64,000 bases of DNA from Schizochytrium sp. CCTCC M209059 (lineage: Eukaryota; Sar; Bigyra; Thraustochytrida; Thraustochytriidae): NCBI GenBank assembly GCA_000818945.1, contig KN805465.1, positions 22,276-86,275 on the forward strand, given 5' to 3'. Of the stretch, positions 9,445-19,596 are shown one piece after another (the first letter of the stretch is position 1; each line of letters starts with the position of its first letter). The notes under the pieces are model-generated. The model did no database searches. It saw nothing but the letters and a program-made list of their open reading frames with translations, and was not told the origin of the DNA. A program made the translations under genes and the position numbers.

Positions 9445-9975
9445 GGTCTTTGCGCTTACGACTCGCGTCTGGTATGTTTTCTTTTTGTGGTTTAAGCGTC
9501 CGAGCAAAAACAAACCTAGCCCAGTTTCGTTTGGGCTCTTTTACGGATGCGTCGGGCCACGCTGCGGCGTTCGCACAGAGCCCCTATGCCCTCTGTTTCT
9601 GTTTGTCGTCCAGCTTGCTGCTGACTGAAGCGCGAGCCCAGCGCGAACGAGCGCTGCGACGCCTTCTTCAAGACAGCGACACTGCACTGCTAAAACAGCG
9701 AAGGTGAACAAGCCCGAGCTCACCTTCCCTTCAAGCTCTGTCTGTCATTCATGTTCCGAGTCGCACCGGGCGTGGGTCACTGTAACGGCTAGCCTGAGCT
9801 CCTGGGATGGACATGCAATGCAAGATGGGATCCGAGGAATGAGACAGACAAAGGCAGGCCACAAACAACTGCGTAGAAGACTGCCGCTTGATCTCATTCT
9901 CGCGAGAAGCGATGCTGTCGCAAGGCGGAGACGAGGCGACCTGGCGCGCCCGTCGGCGAGCTGTTTGAGGCCGCC
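9445..9975. promoter_or_regulatory. Divergent intergenic region between Tudor-like gene and unknown gene
   Basis: This 531-bp stretch separates two divergently oriented genes and should hold both promoters. I see no TATA box or repeat that stands out. Assignment rests only on gene orientation. Confidence 0.4.
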
Positions 9976-10707
9976 ATGAGCCAGGTGCTGCCGTCGCACG
10001 GGCTAACTGGACAGGCCAGGTGGCGAGTTGCTGGCAGCGCGCAGAACGCGAACACGATGCCCGTCTTCAGGTTCCACGCGGCCGTGCGCGTAGCGACGGG
10101 CAAGCCCCGACCCGAGGCGGCGGGCGTGCAGGTGGTGGCGGCCCCGAAGCCGTCGAACAAGCCCGAAGGAGGCGGCGAACCGCATCGGCGCAAAAGACGC
10201 AAGGGCGGCCGCGAGGCGCCGGCCTCGGGCGATGGTGCAGGTGGCGAGGCGAGGCAAGAGATCCACGGCGAAGAGGCCCGCGAGCGCGAGCTCGAAGGAG
10301 CATCGCGCCGCGCGCTCCTTCCCGTGTCCCTGTGTCTATCAGAAGTCGACTGGTTGACAGCGACGGCGGGCGCTGGGTCATCTGAGCTCGTGCAAGAGCC
10401 TGAGACGCCTTCCTTCGAGCTGGTGCGTGACATTGTGTTGCACGAGGCTGCAACCTTGTTAGTGGCAGCCAAGCCTGATGCTCACGTCATTGCACCCACG
10501 CCCAGGCCGAACGCAAAGTGGCCAAAGATTGTCCGCAAGGAGGTTTCTGTAAACAAGTGGAATAAGGCCGAGAAGCGATGCGTTGAGCTCAAATTCTCTT
10601 CCGTTCGGGCCGAGCTGACGCTCTCAGACTTTCGAGGCGAGTATTATGCAGACAATGAAGCAATGGTTCCATTTCGTGTCTCCACGATGGTGACGTACAA
10701 ATTGTAA
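9976..10707 (+). CDS. Hypothetical protein, basic/acidic linker
   Basis: A 243-residue ORF with ATG in a favourable GCCGCCATGA context. I do not recognise it. The middle (about residues 55-110) is low-complexity, Gly/Glu/Arg-rich, with a basic RRKRRKGG patch that could be a nuclear localisation signal. The C-terminal ~75 residues look more like a folded domain (for example WPKIVRKEVSVNKW, LTLSDFRGEYYADNE). An opposing ORF of 192 codons on the minus strand (9894-10472) overlaps it. I prefer the plus ORF because its 3' half has normal codon use and amino-acid balance and because the minus ORF is Ser/Arg/Pro-rich without structure. Confidence 0.5.
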   Translation: MSQVLPSHGLTGQARWRVAGSAQNANTMPVFRFHAAVRVATGKPRPEAAGVQVVAAPKPSNKPEGGGEPHRRKRRKGGREAPASGDGAGGEARQEIHGEEARERELEGASRRALLPVSLCLSEVDWLTATAGAGSSELVQEPETPSFELVRDIVLHEAATLLVAAKPDAHVIAPTPRPNAKWPKIVRKEVSVNKWNKAEKRCVELKFSSVRAELTLSDFRGEYYADNEAMVPFRVSTMVTYKL

Positions 10708-10955
10708 AATATCTAAGGTGCATTTTTTGCAGGATCGCTAGGCCCATGTATGCCGGGACGCGCCCTGATTTCTTTCTGCTCATGAAATGGGAGCCAACGT
10801 ACAAGATCTTGACAACTTTTTGAGTAACTGCAGCGGATTTGGCATAGTCACTTGATTTGTTCATCGATTAGGAGGAGAGAGAATGTCCGAAACTCCTGAA
10901 GTGCGCTTTAGCGCTAGTTTTATATGTATCTATTATTTGCTGAATGCGCTACATT

Positions 10956-12866
10956 TTAGGGATTGCCAAAAGAAGAGGATGGCGACGAGGAAGAGGAGGA
11001 GGCAATCATGTGCGCCACGCGCTCGCCAGCCATAATGGCGGGCGCGTTGGTATTCCCGGAAGGAACTTCTGGAAAGATGCTTGCATCTGCAACGCGGAGA
11101 TTGAGGAAGCCCTTGACCTTGAGCGTCTTGGCGTCGACGACGGTGGTGGGATCTTCAACGCGCCCCATTTTGGCGGTGCCCACAGGATGATAAATAGTGA
11201 CGGCTGTTTCGCGCAGCTCCTCGCGGATATACTCGTCAGAGTTCGGGTCGTATTCCGAGTATGCGTTGACGATGCGTTCGCCGAGAACGTCCTTGAAGGC
11301 TTCTGAGGTTTCCGCAATCTCCATGCATTTGCGGTAGCAGTGCAAAAGCATTTCCATGTCGTCCTCGTGCTCAAAGTAATTGGGCTCGATCCGAGGCGCA
11401 TCAAAGGGACACGCACTCCGCAGCGTCACAGAGCCCTTGCTCTTGGGCCGCACCAAAGACGGGATGAACATGACGCGCTTGGGAGGCAACTCGTCCTGGA
11501 AGCGAGGATGCGTGATGTCGGTACCAAAATTACGCTTGAGAAGCTCGTGGTCATCCATCGAGTACGGCGTAAAGTGAATCTGCAGGTCGTTGCCGTCCTC
11601 CTCGGGTCTAATTCCCGAACGGAAAAAGGCCATTGCCGTAATGAAAGGGAATGCAAAGATGCCCTGGCCTTTAACGTAATAGTCCCAGAAGCCCCGCGCA
11701 ATCTCCATGAGCGAACCGGAAAAGCCCGGCGCATGATCCTTGACAGCGTACGGAAGGGGGCACATGAGATGGTCCGACATGTTGCGGCCGACAGGAAGGT
11801 CGGCGATGCACGGAATACCAAGCCGCTCAAGTTCCTCGCGCGGTCCGATGCCGCTCAGCATGAGAATTTGCGGCGTGCCAACAGCTCCTGCCGAAATGAC
11901 AACCTCTTTCCGCGCTGCGACGAAGCGAGACGGAACGGCACTCGTCTGGAGCGTCTTCATGTCGTGGTCGCCAGCTTTGAAGACGACACCCGTTACGAGG
12001 TCACCCTGCGTCACGAGCTTTTGCACGTGAGCGTGCGTCATGACGGTGAGGTTCGGACGTTTGAGCGCGCCTGTTTCAAAGAGAAACATGGACGCTGTGT
12101 CGGAGCGCTTGCCGTCGGCCACAGAAACCTGCGCAAGGCTCGCGCCATCTTGCTTGCCGCTATTGAAGTCGTGCGGACCTTGGATTCCTTTCTCATTACA
12201 GGCAGAAACAAAGCATTCGGACACGTACTTTGTCTGGAACTCAAAGTGCGGGTCACTGAGATCGATGACCTTGAGGGGTCCTTTCCTGCTGCGATACTCG
12301 TCTGAATGGTGCGTGGGGTCCATTTTCTGGCTAGTGATAAGATTTTCGCTCTTACGAAAGAATGGCAGAACCTCCTTGTAGCTCCAACCCTCGCATCCAA
12401 ATTCGTTGGCGTACTGGTCGTAGTTGCGTGGATCGCAACGCACGTAGAGCATGTAATTGATGGAGGAGGAGCCTCCAAGGCACTTGCCGCGGGGCCAGTG
12501 CGAAACGCGCTCATTTTGGTGTTCTTGCGGCTCGGAGCGAAAGCCCCAATCGTACTGCGAATTCTGCAGTGTTGCGCACGTGACTAGCGGGTGTCGCACG
12601 TTAAAGGTCTGGTTTGTTCCGCCTGCTTCGAGCAGGAGCACGGACACCTTGGGGTCTTCGCTCAGCCGCGACGCCACAACACATCCTGCCGATCCGGCGC
12701 CGACGACAATGTAATCGTACTCTGCGAGGATCTCCCCTCCGTCCACAAGACCTGCCGTCTCTTGCGCCTTGAGTCCGCGACTGCGCGCCTTTTCGTCGAC
12801 GTTGCTGCCTGCGCTGTCGCCACGCAGGTGTCCGGCAATCTTCTCCACGCGTCGGGCGCCCTGCAT
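10956..12866 (-). CDS. GMC-family FAD oxidoreductase (choline/alcohol dehydrogenase type)
   Basis: Predicted 636-residue flavoprotein. The FAD-binding Rossmann motif GAGSAG is at residues 56-61, followed by the adenine-contact E80-A-G-G. HWPRGKCLGGSSSINYM matches the first GMC signature, and SAGAVGTPQILMLSGIG the second. The catalytic histidine is in YHPVGTAKMG (His560), with the partner Asn in SGNTNAPAI (about Asn605). Length fits choline dehydrogenase or bacterial alcohol dehydrogenases (about 550) plus a ~49-residue N-terminal extension without a clear targeting signal and a Ser-rich tail (SSSSSSPSSSF). Substrate class cannot be resolved from the sequence; choline, an aliphatic alcohol or a polyol are all possible. 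A (CGCT)n tract lies 67 bp upstream of the ATG and CCACTTGG about 23 bp upstream. Confidence 0.88.
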   Translation of the reverse strand: MQGARRVEKIAGHLRGDSAGSNVDEKARSRGLKAQETAGLVDGGEILAEYDYIVVGAGSAGCVVASRLSEDPKVSVLLLEAGGTNQTFNVRHPLVTCATLQNSQYDWGFRSEPQEHQNERVSHWPRGKCLGGSSSINYMLYVRCDPRNYDQYANEFGCEGWSYKEVLPFFRKSENLITSQKMDPTHHSDEYRSRKGPLKVIDLSDPHFEFQTKYVSECFVSACNEKGIQGPHDFNSGKQDGASLAQVSVADGKRSDTASMFLFETGALKRPNLTVMTHAHVQKLVTQGDLVTGVVFKAGDHDMKTLQTSAVPSRFVAARKEVVISAGAVGTPQILMLSGIGPREELERLGIPCIADLPVGRNMSDHLMCPLPYAVKDHAPGFSGSLMEIARGFWDYYVKGQGIFAFPFITAMAFFRSGIRPEEDGNDLQIHFTPYSMDDHELLKRNFGTDITHPRFQDELPPKRVMFIPSLVRPKSKGSVTLRSACPFDAPRIEPNYFEHEDDMEMLLHCYRKCMEIAETSEAFKDVLGERIVNAYSEYDPNSDEYIREELRETAVTIYHPVGTAKMGRVEDPTTVVDAKTLKVKGFLNLRVADASIFPEVPSGNTNAPAIMAGERVAHMIASSSSSSPSSSFGNP

Positions 12867-13688
12867 CGTGCTCGTTCTCTTCGTTCGTCCACTTGGTCCT
12901 TCGTTTTGAGGTCTGCTGCCAGCTGCAGCGTCCGCTCGCTCGCTCGCTCGCTCGCACGCAGTCGCTTCGCTCGCAGCAGGCTAGTAACGCATTGGTTGTA
13001 CTGCTCCTAGCAGCGCGTGCACAGCTCTCGTCCTCTGGACCATACTTCCCATTCCCCACAGGTCGTCTTCTTCACTTCGCGCAAACTGGCGCATCCGGAC
13101 TCTGAGCAGTCACTGCTCTGCAAGCTGGCAGTGGCTGAACGTGCGGACGATGATGATCGCGACAGGCTCGCTTGCATGAGGCGGAGCTTGCCGTGCAGGC
13201 CGCTCCGTTGCGTTGCCTACGGTGCGTTGTCTTGCTGCAGCGCGCGAGCGCATCGCTGCGTAGGCCCCAAGCACGCACGTTAGAAGCGCTGGGACCGGAC
13301 GTCCCAAGTTCCAAGTACAGGGACCGCAAAAGCTTTGCGCCAGCGCCTTCTTGTTGCGCGCACACACGTCTGCAGGCTGCGTGCTGCTGCTAGCTATCGC
13401 AAGCTGCCGACCTCGCGGCAGCCCGTGGTGCCTTCCTTGGCCAAGAGCAACAGGCAGGTTTGCAGATCGGCAGGCTGGCAGGCATGGCAGGCAGGCACAT
13501 GCACGCCCTCCTTCGACAGCCAGCCAGTCGGCTGGCTACCTGGACATGAATGGGGTTAGCGATTCGTGGCGAGTCCGGTGCTCGGTGGCTGCAGTGCTAT
13601 TTACGCGTTGATGATGAAGCTGGTCACTGGTGTTTGTTTAGAAATGCTCAAGCTTGTGTGGTGAAGAGTGTTTTTTTTGTTTGTTTTT
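12867..13688. other. Intergenic region with (CGCT)n tract
   Basis: 822 bp between two minus-strand genes. It includes the likely promoter of the GMC gene, with (CGCT)n at 12933-12955, and a GGCA/GGCT-rich patch near 13465-13500. No coding signal is seen. Confidence 0.5.
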
Positions 13689-15572
13689 TTAGGACGCGAC
13701 GACCTGCAGCTGCTGGCTACCGGGCGTGAATTCGCATTTGCTAGGAAAACATTGCTTGATGCGAAGGTCCGGGGCGCACTTTTTATCAATGAGCTGGATT
13801 CGAGAAGCTGTATAGCCGCCGTGCGCCTTCATGAGTTTGGCACAGAAAGAACAAAATGGAGGCACAAGAGGCTGCGACTTGGAAGCGAGCGCACGCCGCA
13901 AAAGACGGTCGCACATGAGACTGTAGTTATAGGGATCGCGCAAGTGCGGGTGATTGAACTCAGAGCACCCATATCGCACGTTACCTTGACAATAGCGCAT
14001 GTGGGCGGGCGCTGCATTGCAAAAGGCAAAATGACGGTATGCAGCTTCGTGCGAGCAGTACTTTGGCGTATGAAAAGACTCTACAAATCGATCGCCCGTG
14101 ACCTCGTTCCAGCTGGCAGCGAGGCCCAGAATAAACATTGGACGCTGGTTCCAGAGTTCGATCCACTTATTTGCGACGCGGCCCGAAACACCAAGATGGA
14201 AGGTGTAGCTCCGTTTTTCCGTGCCCTCGAACCGGCGCCACGTCAAATGTTCCGAGGACAGCTCCCACTCAAAGCTGAATGGAATCCACATGCCCCAAGG
14301 ACGCCATGATAGAGGATGCCGCGATTGGGCGAGCATGTCAGGAACCATGGTTCGCGGGAAAATAAAGCAATCATTGCCTGGATGGGGCGAAGCTTTGGCT
14401 GTTGCGAGCATGTGGTCCAGGGACTCTCGATTTACCTCGAGCTTATTCTCATCAATACGGAGGTCCATGCGGGTGATGGTAAAGGCAGAGGGACGATACG
14501 GCGCGTTTGCTGGCCGCTCGTGACGAACCACCTGAAATTGAAGCGCTTCCTCCGTGCTCTGCGGTGGATTGCCTTGGCCCCCGGCATCCTCAAACCAGCT
14601 GCGAAGCGTTGCGGCGGACGGTGGAGACGACTGGCGAGAAGCGAGCGCTCGCCTTGTGCGATTTTGCACATAGAGGTGAGCGAGGTCCTGCATGGCAAGA
14701 GGGATCAGGTCAAGATCCCCGCCGTGCAGCTTGTAGTAGACACGCGCGTCATTCTGGCAGAGCAGGGGAGTGGTAATGTGCGCGCCCCCCGTCTCATCAA
14801 AGGAAAGACAAAACAAAAGCAGCTCAAAGGTCTCGGCAAGCAATTCGTCCTGAATGCTGACGCCGTCCAAGTGCGCCAATTTCCAGGCTTGCACATAAAA
14901 GTCTTGATGCAGCCCAATGTCCGCATTTGTGTAAATTAGATGCTTTCCCTTTCCATGATCTCTTCCAACGCGAAATATTTCGCCAACCACCGGCAGTTTG
15001 TGACGGTTGAAGGGATCGATGACCACGTCCTTTAGATCTATTTCGCGCGCGAAGGCCGGGCCTGATCCTCGGTCCTCAGAGAGAACGGCATTGATAAACT
15101 CGACGCGGATTCCCGCCTCTTGCAACGCGTATTCGGCCGCGAGCTGCCAAGAGAGACGCACAAGATCATGCTCCTTGCTGAGCTTAGAGCCGGGGCTGAC
15201 GTTGAAGGCGTTGAAAACGTGCGTGAAGTGGATCTTCTCTAGATTAGTGTTGCCAGGACTTGATAGCAAGCCAAGCTCCTCTTCATCTCCATCTGCACGG
15301 TGTCCATCGTCTGCTGCTGATGCTGAATTTATCAGCGACGCTCCCGCCTCCGTCGTGCTTGGTGCCCCTCGGTCGATCGTTACCGAGCGCGCCACGCTCG
15401 AGTCCTCGCCGGCAGCTTGCGGCTCGAGGATGAGAACGTGGACCAAGGAAAAGTAGAGCAAGTTGCAGCCGATGGCGGCCAAGAGCAGCGTCCTGACCAC
15501 ACTACGCGTGCACGAGCGCGCCGCGACGCTCATCACGCGTCGTGCTCCGCGAGAACGCTCACCTCGCCGCAT
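13689..15572 (-). CDS. Type II membrane protein, putative Golgi glycosyltransferase-like
   Basis: Predicted 627-residue protein. A basic N-terminus is followed by one hydrophobic span at about residues 29-50, then a low-complexity stem and a large lumenal domain: the layout of Golgi glycosyltransferases. The domain opens with FTHVFNAFNVS; a HLIYTNADIGLHQDFY segment resembles the nucleotide-sugar-binding strand of GT-A folds (acidic motif NADIGL), and GNDCFIFPRTMVP follows. The C-terminal third is Cys/His-rich (HTPKYCSHEAAYRHFAFCN, RYCQGNVRYGC), suggesting disulfides or metal binding. I do not recognise the exact family. Glycosyltransferase is inference from topology and the acidic motif. A second in-frame Met at residue 14 could also start the protein. 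Confidence 0.6.
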   Translation of the reverse strand: MRRGERSRGARRVMSVAARSCTRSVVRTLLLAAIGCNLLYFSLVHVLILEPQAAGEDSSVARSVTIDRGAPSTTEAGASLINSASAADDGHRADGDEEELGLLSSPGNTNLEKIHFTHVFNAFNVSPGSKLSKEHDLVRLSWQLAAEYALQEAGIRVEFINAVLSEDRGSGPAFAREIDLKDVVIDPFNRHKLPVVGEIFRVGRDHGKGKHLIYTNADIGLHQDFYVQAWKLAHLDGVSIQDELLAETFELLLFCLSFDETGGAHITTPLLCQNDARVYYKLHGGDLDLIPLAMQDLAHLYVQNRTRRALASRQSSPPSAATLRSWFEDAGGQGNPPQSTEEALQFQVVRHERPANAPYRPSAFTITRMDLRIDENKLEVNRESLDHMLATAKASPHPGNDCFIFPRTMVPDMLAQSRHPLSWRPWGMWIPFSFEWELSSEHLTWRRFEGTEKRSYTFHLGVSGRVANKWIELWNQRPMFILGLAASWNEVTGDRFVESFHTPKYCSHEAAYRHFAFCNAAPAHMRYCQGNVRYGCSEFNHPHLRDPYNYSLMCDRLLRRALASKSQPLVPPFCSFCAKLMKAHGGYTASRIQLIDKKCAPDLRIKQCFPSKCEFTPGSQQLQVVAS

Positions 15573-17319
15573 CCATTCTCGGCCGCCGCGGCCAGAAGCG
15601 GGTCTGGAGCCACTTGGACATCGACCAGCCGAGCTGCGGCCGTGACTCCTTCACCACCGTATCGCCTGCTTACGTGACGGGACAGGGACTGACGGGGACC
15701 ATGGGGCAGGGCAACAAGGTGACCGACCGACCGGTGAGAAGCCGCAGGTAGCCAGCCTACAGTGGCACGCCGGGTCCGTTGGCGAGACCGTTCGTCCAGA
15801 CGTTCATGATATCCATGATGTCATGATCATGGCCAGGCTTGCTTGCTGGCTGGCTGGATCTCTCGGTTGGGTAAGTTCAAGTCGGTGGGTGGGGCTGCGA
15901 CGCGGATACGTGGGGAAATGGCTGGTGGTGTCTCTGTCGCTGGTGGCAAATTCGCTGGCGGCAGCGGGAGATGTGGTTTTGTCCAGCCATTAATGGCGTA
16001 CGCGGGTGTACGTTTTTCACAGTCAGTCGAGGGACTCTTGGAATCGGATGGCAAGCAGCTGTGCCGTAGTATCGTGAACTTTCTTTTTTTGTTGATATTT
16101 GCTGAGGAAGCGGGACCGATCGACATGGAGATACCGTTGCTTCTTCGGATGTATAACATGACTTCCGAAGGATTTTTTTTGTGGCAAGTGTCAAATGAGC
16201 GCCTCGTGTCGTTCACTTTCACCTTCTCTTCAGCAACGAAACCAGACGATTACTGTTGCTTGAGATCAGTTATTATAGTTTTCAGATTTTTACTCGCCAC
16301 GGAGGCACCGACCTGTGATTTCCACATGCAGATTCTGCGCAATGCTTCTGATGCTTCTGAATCTACATTATTTTATTGTATTTGTGCATTGGAACACAAA
16401 GGAGTTGGCAAAGTCGCAACTTGAAAAGGTCCCGGAAACGGACGGAAGGTTGCGATGGTAGACGAAAGTTCGTGTGTGGCCTCTCCAAGCTTCTGTGGGA
16501 TTTGCTGTGGCGTGCATAGCCTCAAGAGCAAGTTATGGTTTTTTTCGTCTCGGCCTCCCTATTGTGATCGCGATGACCACATTGTGCCAGAAGAAGCTCC
16601 TCAGTTCGCAAACTTTGCGTGCGGTAGAGAGAGTGCGCAGAAGGGTTGCGAACCGCGTAGGAGCAGTGAAGCGATCCAAAAAAGTCTGGCTGGCCAGTTA
16701 TCTCTCCTCCGAAGCGTTGGCGTTATGGGCGAGCAAAATAATACATACATGCAAGAACTAAAACTCACCTTTTCTCCGCTGCTGCTTCATGACGTTAAAG
16801 GTAGTTTTGGAAATTCCCAACGAGACCGCGAAGGTCAAAATGAAAAGAAAAAAAAGCCAGGCACAGCTGAGCGCTAGGAGCCCAGTCAGATGAGAGGCCT
16901 TGATTCTTTTTTCACTCATTTGCTCACTCAAGGCCATGCGAGGCAACTGATCTGCAATCATGGCTCCTCAATAAGTGGTAGAAATTTGGACCTTGCATGT
17001 GTTATATCCATCCCACTTGCTCTCAAGACACCACGCAAAAAAGCAGTCAATAAAGGATACCATCTCGTCATTTCTGGAGCACGCACACTCTCGCTTGCAC
17101 TCCTTCCTGTTGCTGGTGCTGGTGCTCTGCTGCTGCGGCTGCTTCTTGCCGGAGGTGTCTTCCAGACCTCAAACGACGTAAGAAGGCGCGGCGTGGCGCG
17201 GGGAGCAAAGCGCGGCAAGAGGCGCTCAAGAGGCGTACACGTGGCTCAGGACACGCCGGAGACGGGCGTCGAACTTGCGGCTTGGGCGGGCTTCAGGACA
17301 CACGCGCAAGAAAGAGGCC
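15573..17319. other. Long intergenic region upstream of GT-like and J-domain genes
   Basis: 1747 bp between divergently oriented genes. ORFs of 140-193 codons occur but have no recognisable domain, mix AT-rich and low-complexity composition and lack good starts. The part from 16.0 to 16.9 kb is markedly AT-richer. A short GGCT/GCTT tetranucleotide patch lies near 15838-15860. Confidence 0.5.
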
Positions 17320-18210
17320 ATGAGAGTTGCGCTAAGACAGGCCAGTAGCAGCTTGCTGGCCACGGCGAGGGGAGGCATGCTGCAGCCTGTGAGGAGAGTT
17401 CCAGACGCGAGATTTAGGCTCTCGACGGCCTGGCAAGTGCCGCTGAGGACAGGTAGCGTAGCGAGATCTCTGTGGACGACGCCCTTGGCCGTTCGAAGAA
17501 ATGCTTTGCTTGGATCGACGCCGAGGCTCGGTAATCTTGGGCTTCTGACACAGCCGACGCGAGCTTGGAAACTGCACGAGCCGCTCGCAGTCTCAGCACG
17601 CGGCATTTTTAATCGTGGCGCGTCTTCGGATGACCTCTATGAGATCCTCGAAACGAACCGTAGCGCGTCGCAGCAAGAAATCAAGAAAGCGTACTTTAAG
17701 CTTGCCAAGCGGTACCATCCAGACATCAATCCGGATGATCCCAATGCTCAAAAGATGTTTCATCGAATTGCTGCTGCATACGAGGTACTTGGAAACGTAG
17801 AAAAGCGGCATGTATACGACATGACGGGCCATCATGATAATCAACAGCATTTCAACCAGAATGCCAGCGCAGCCCCTGGTAGCGACGACTTTGCAGACCA
17901 GATCTTCCACAAGGTGTGGCAAGACCTTGGTCTCAAGGAATACGTCGAAGTGGTGAGCTCGGAGGCCTCAACGGCATGGGAAGCAGCTCGCCATGGCGAT
18001 TTCAGTTTTGCCAAGGAGTTCGCTCGAGAGCGAAAGGGCCTCATTTTGTCAGCGATTGTCCCGCTGGCAATCATGTTGCGTTTCCCTGGCATGCTCTCTA
18101 CCGCGCTGCGTTTGCTTTCCGTGGGGACGCTTGTCTTTTTGCGTAACATTCCCCCCGAGTTGGCGTGGAGACTGATGCGAAATGTCTGGCTGCGCATCAC
18201 CCGGAGGTAG
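17320..18210 (+). CDS. Mitochondrial-type J-domain (DnaJ-like) membrane protein
   Basis: Predicted 296-residue protein from the ATG at 17320; the frame is open upstream but only from a TTG. The first ~100 residues are rich in Arg, Ser and Ala with almost no acidic residues, like a mitochondrial presequence. Residues about 104-168 form a J domain: DLYEILETNRSASQQEIKKA, then RYHPDINP with the invariant HPD (His133) that stimulates Hsp70 ATPase. The Gly/Phe and zinc-finger regions of type I/II DnaJ are absent. Near the C-terminus (about 235-290) are one or two hydrophobic segments, for example LILSAIVPLAIML, so the protein is likely membrane-bound with the J domain free to recruit Hsp70. It is a type III J protein; not TIM14/Pam18, whose J domain is C-terminal. 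Confidence 0.82.
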   Translation: MRVALRQASSSLLATARGGMLQPVRRVPDARFRLSTAWQVPLRTGSVARSLWTTPLAVRRNALLGSTPRLGNLGLLTQPTRAWKLHEPLAVSARGIFNRGASSDDLYEILETNRSASQQEIKKAYFKLAKRYHPDINPDDPNAQKMFHRIAAAYEVLGNVEKRHVYDMTGHHDNQQHFNQNASAAPGSDDFADQIFHKVWQDLGLKEYVEVVSSEASTAWEAARHGDFSFAKEFARERKGLILSAIVPLAIMLRFPGMLSTALRLLSVGTLVFLRNIPPELAWRLMRNVWLRITRR

Positions 18211-18698
18211 TTAAGACTTTGCTGCTAGCTAGTTTCGTCTTGGTCAATTCACGGCGATCTCACCCTCACGAACACCATGTTGCTTTGCTTTTTACTTTTA
18301 GAAAAAAAAATGCACTATTTGCGTTTTGAAGTTCCTGGCACCGGGATGAAAAGGACATTACTTAAAATTGATTTTGATTTTTTCATGTTTGATATAAAAT
18401 CTAGGTCAAAAACATATTTTCAAGCTCTTTCTCTCTCGCTCTCTCTGCGTGAGTTCTTTTCTGTCTTGCATTTGTATCAAAATGGCGTTACGAGAAGGAA
18501 GATGGCAAGTGCGATTGTGTGTGGGATTCTCAAGAATCGACAAATGCCGTGCAATCCTGACACGAGGATAAGAGAGTCCGTGTGCACGTGCGTGTGCTTG
18601 TGCTATTGAGCGAGTACGGGTGAGCTGAGCGCGTGGATTTGCGCGTGTAGATGGATCAGGAACAAATGAAAACAGCTATATCTCTCTCGCATCGCAGG
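18211..18698. other. Convergent intergenic region
   Basis: 488 bp between the 3' ends of two convergent genes. AT-rich in places (18300-18420) with T runs suitable for 3' processing. No gene seen. Confidence 0.5.
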
Positions 18699-19298
18699 CT
18701 ACCGCTTCTTTGAAGGACGGCAGGCGCGGAAAAAAGGCGCGAGGATGCGTACGGTCGAAACAACCAAAACCTTGGAAATACTGAGTGTCTTGGCGACGGC
18801 GAGGATGCTCGCAGCGTTATCCATAAAAGCATTTAGCTCAACCTCTGGGCGATAACTGAAAAGGTAGCCAATGAACCACATTTCAATGACGACCATGAAG
18901 ATGACAATGGGAAATCCAATGGCAAGGAACTTGATGGCCTCAAGGTCATTGATGATGCTATTGCCGTCGGGCAGAAAGTCAAGGATTTTGGCGTGTGCGG
19001 CGGTGACCATGAGCATCGAGAGGACGACGAAGAATTCGGTAGGGTCCGCGAGCGGAATTCTGCGCTGTGCGATGAGAATGACGACGGCGAACTGAAGACC
19101 GGCCAGGACAGCCATAAAGTTTTGCGCTGTGATGCCTCGCTTCGACGAGGACTTCATGAAGGCCTCGAAGCTGGCGGGGAAGATCACATCTTCTCGCGTT
19201 GTCTCCTCAGCCGCCGCGATTTGCGCGCCGAGCTCTGCGCGCTGCGAGGCCGCCTGCACCTCATCGATCATCGACAGCACCGACGTGTTCACCTCCAT
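18699..19298 (-). CDS. Small polytopic membrane protein, unknown function
   Basis: Predicted 199-residue protein starting at an ATG (codon 19296-19298). Residues 1-60 are hydrophilic and helical. They are followed by four hydrophobic spans: around AVLAGLQFAVVILIA, FFVVLSMLMVTAAHA, FLAIGFPIVIFMVVIEMWF, and a weaker C-terminal one (AASILAVAKTLSISKVLVVS), with a basic tail (RACRPSKKR). The KKR-type end could be an ER-retrieval signal. I do not recognise the family. The gene lies next to the assembly gap, and a (GCTC)n tract sits 93 bp upstream of its ATG. Confidence 0.68.
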   Translation of the reverse strand: MEVNTSVLSMIDEVQAASQRAELGAQIAAAEETTREDVIFPASFEAFMKSSSKRGITAQNFMAVLAGLQFAVVILIAQRRIPLADPTEFFVVLSMLMVTAAHAKILDFLPDGNSIINDLEAIKFLAIGFPIVIFMVVIEMWFIGYLFSYRPEVELNAFMDNAASILAVAKTLSISKVLVVSTVRILAPFFRACRPSKKR

Positions 19299-19390
19299 CT
19301 TGCCCTCCTCGCGTCTTTTTCCTCTTTCCCCGCCCGGACTTCGTTCTGTCTACGCGCTCCTGCGAGCCGCGAACGGCGACGAGCTCCCTA

Positions 19391-19421
19391 GCTCGCTCGC
19401 TCGCTCGCTCGCTCGCTCGCC
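19391..19421 (+). repeat. (GCTC)n tetranucleotide tract
   Basis: An uninterrupted run of GCTC units lies about 93 bp upstream of the minus-strand membrane-protein gene. The same motif recurs upstream of several other genes in the window. Confidence 0.9.
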
Positions 19422-19596
19422 CGCTGGCTGCCGCGCGTCCCGCGCGTGCCGCCTGCGCGCGCTCGCTCGCGCTGCTGCCCGCCTCCTCGCTGCCGGCCTC
19501 GCTCCGGCGCGTCTGCGGCCCGGCGACCGTGCTCTGCGCGGCTCGCGCTCGCTGTCGCCCGCGCCGACGGCCGCCCTGACCCTGCGCCGCGCGCGG

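Noticed and set aside
11340..12305. 321-codon plus-strand ORF antisense to the GMC gene
   Set aside because: Lies entirely opposite conserved GMC sequence; shadow frame.
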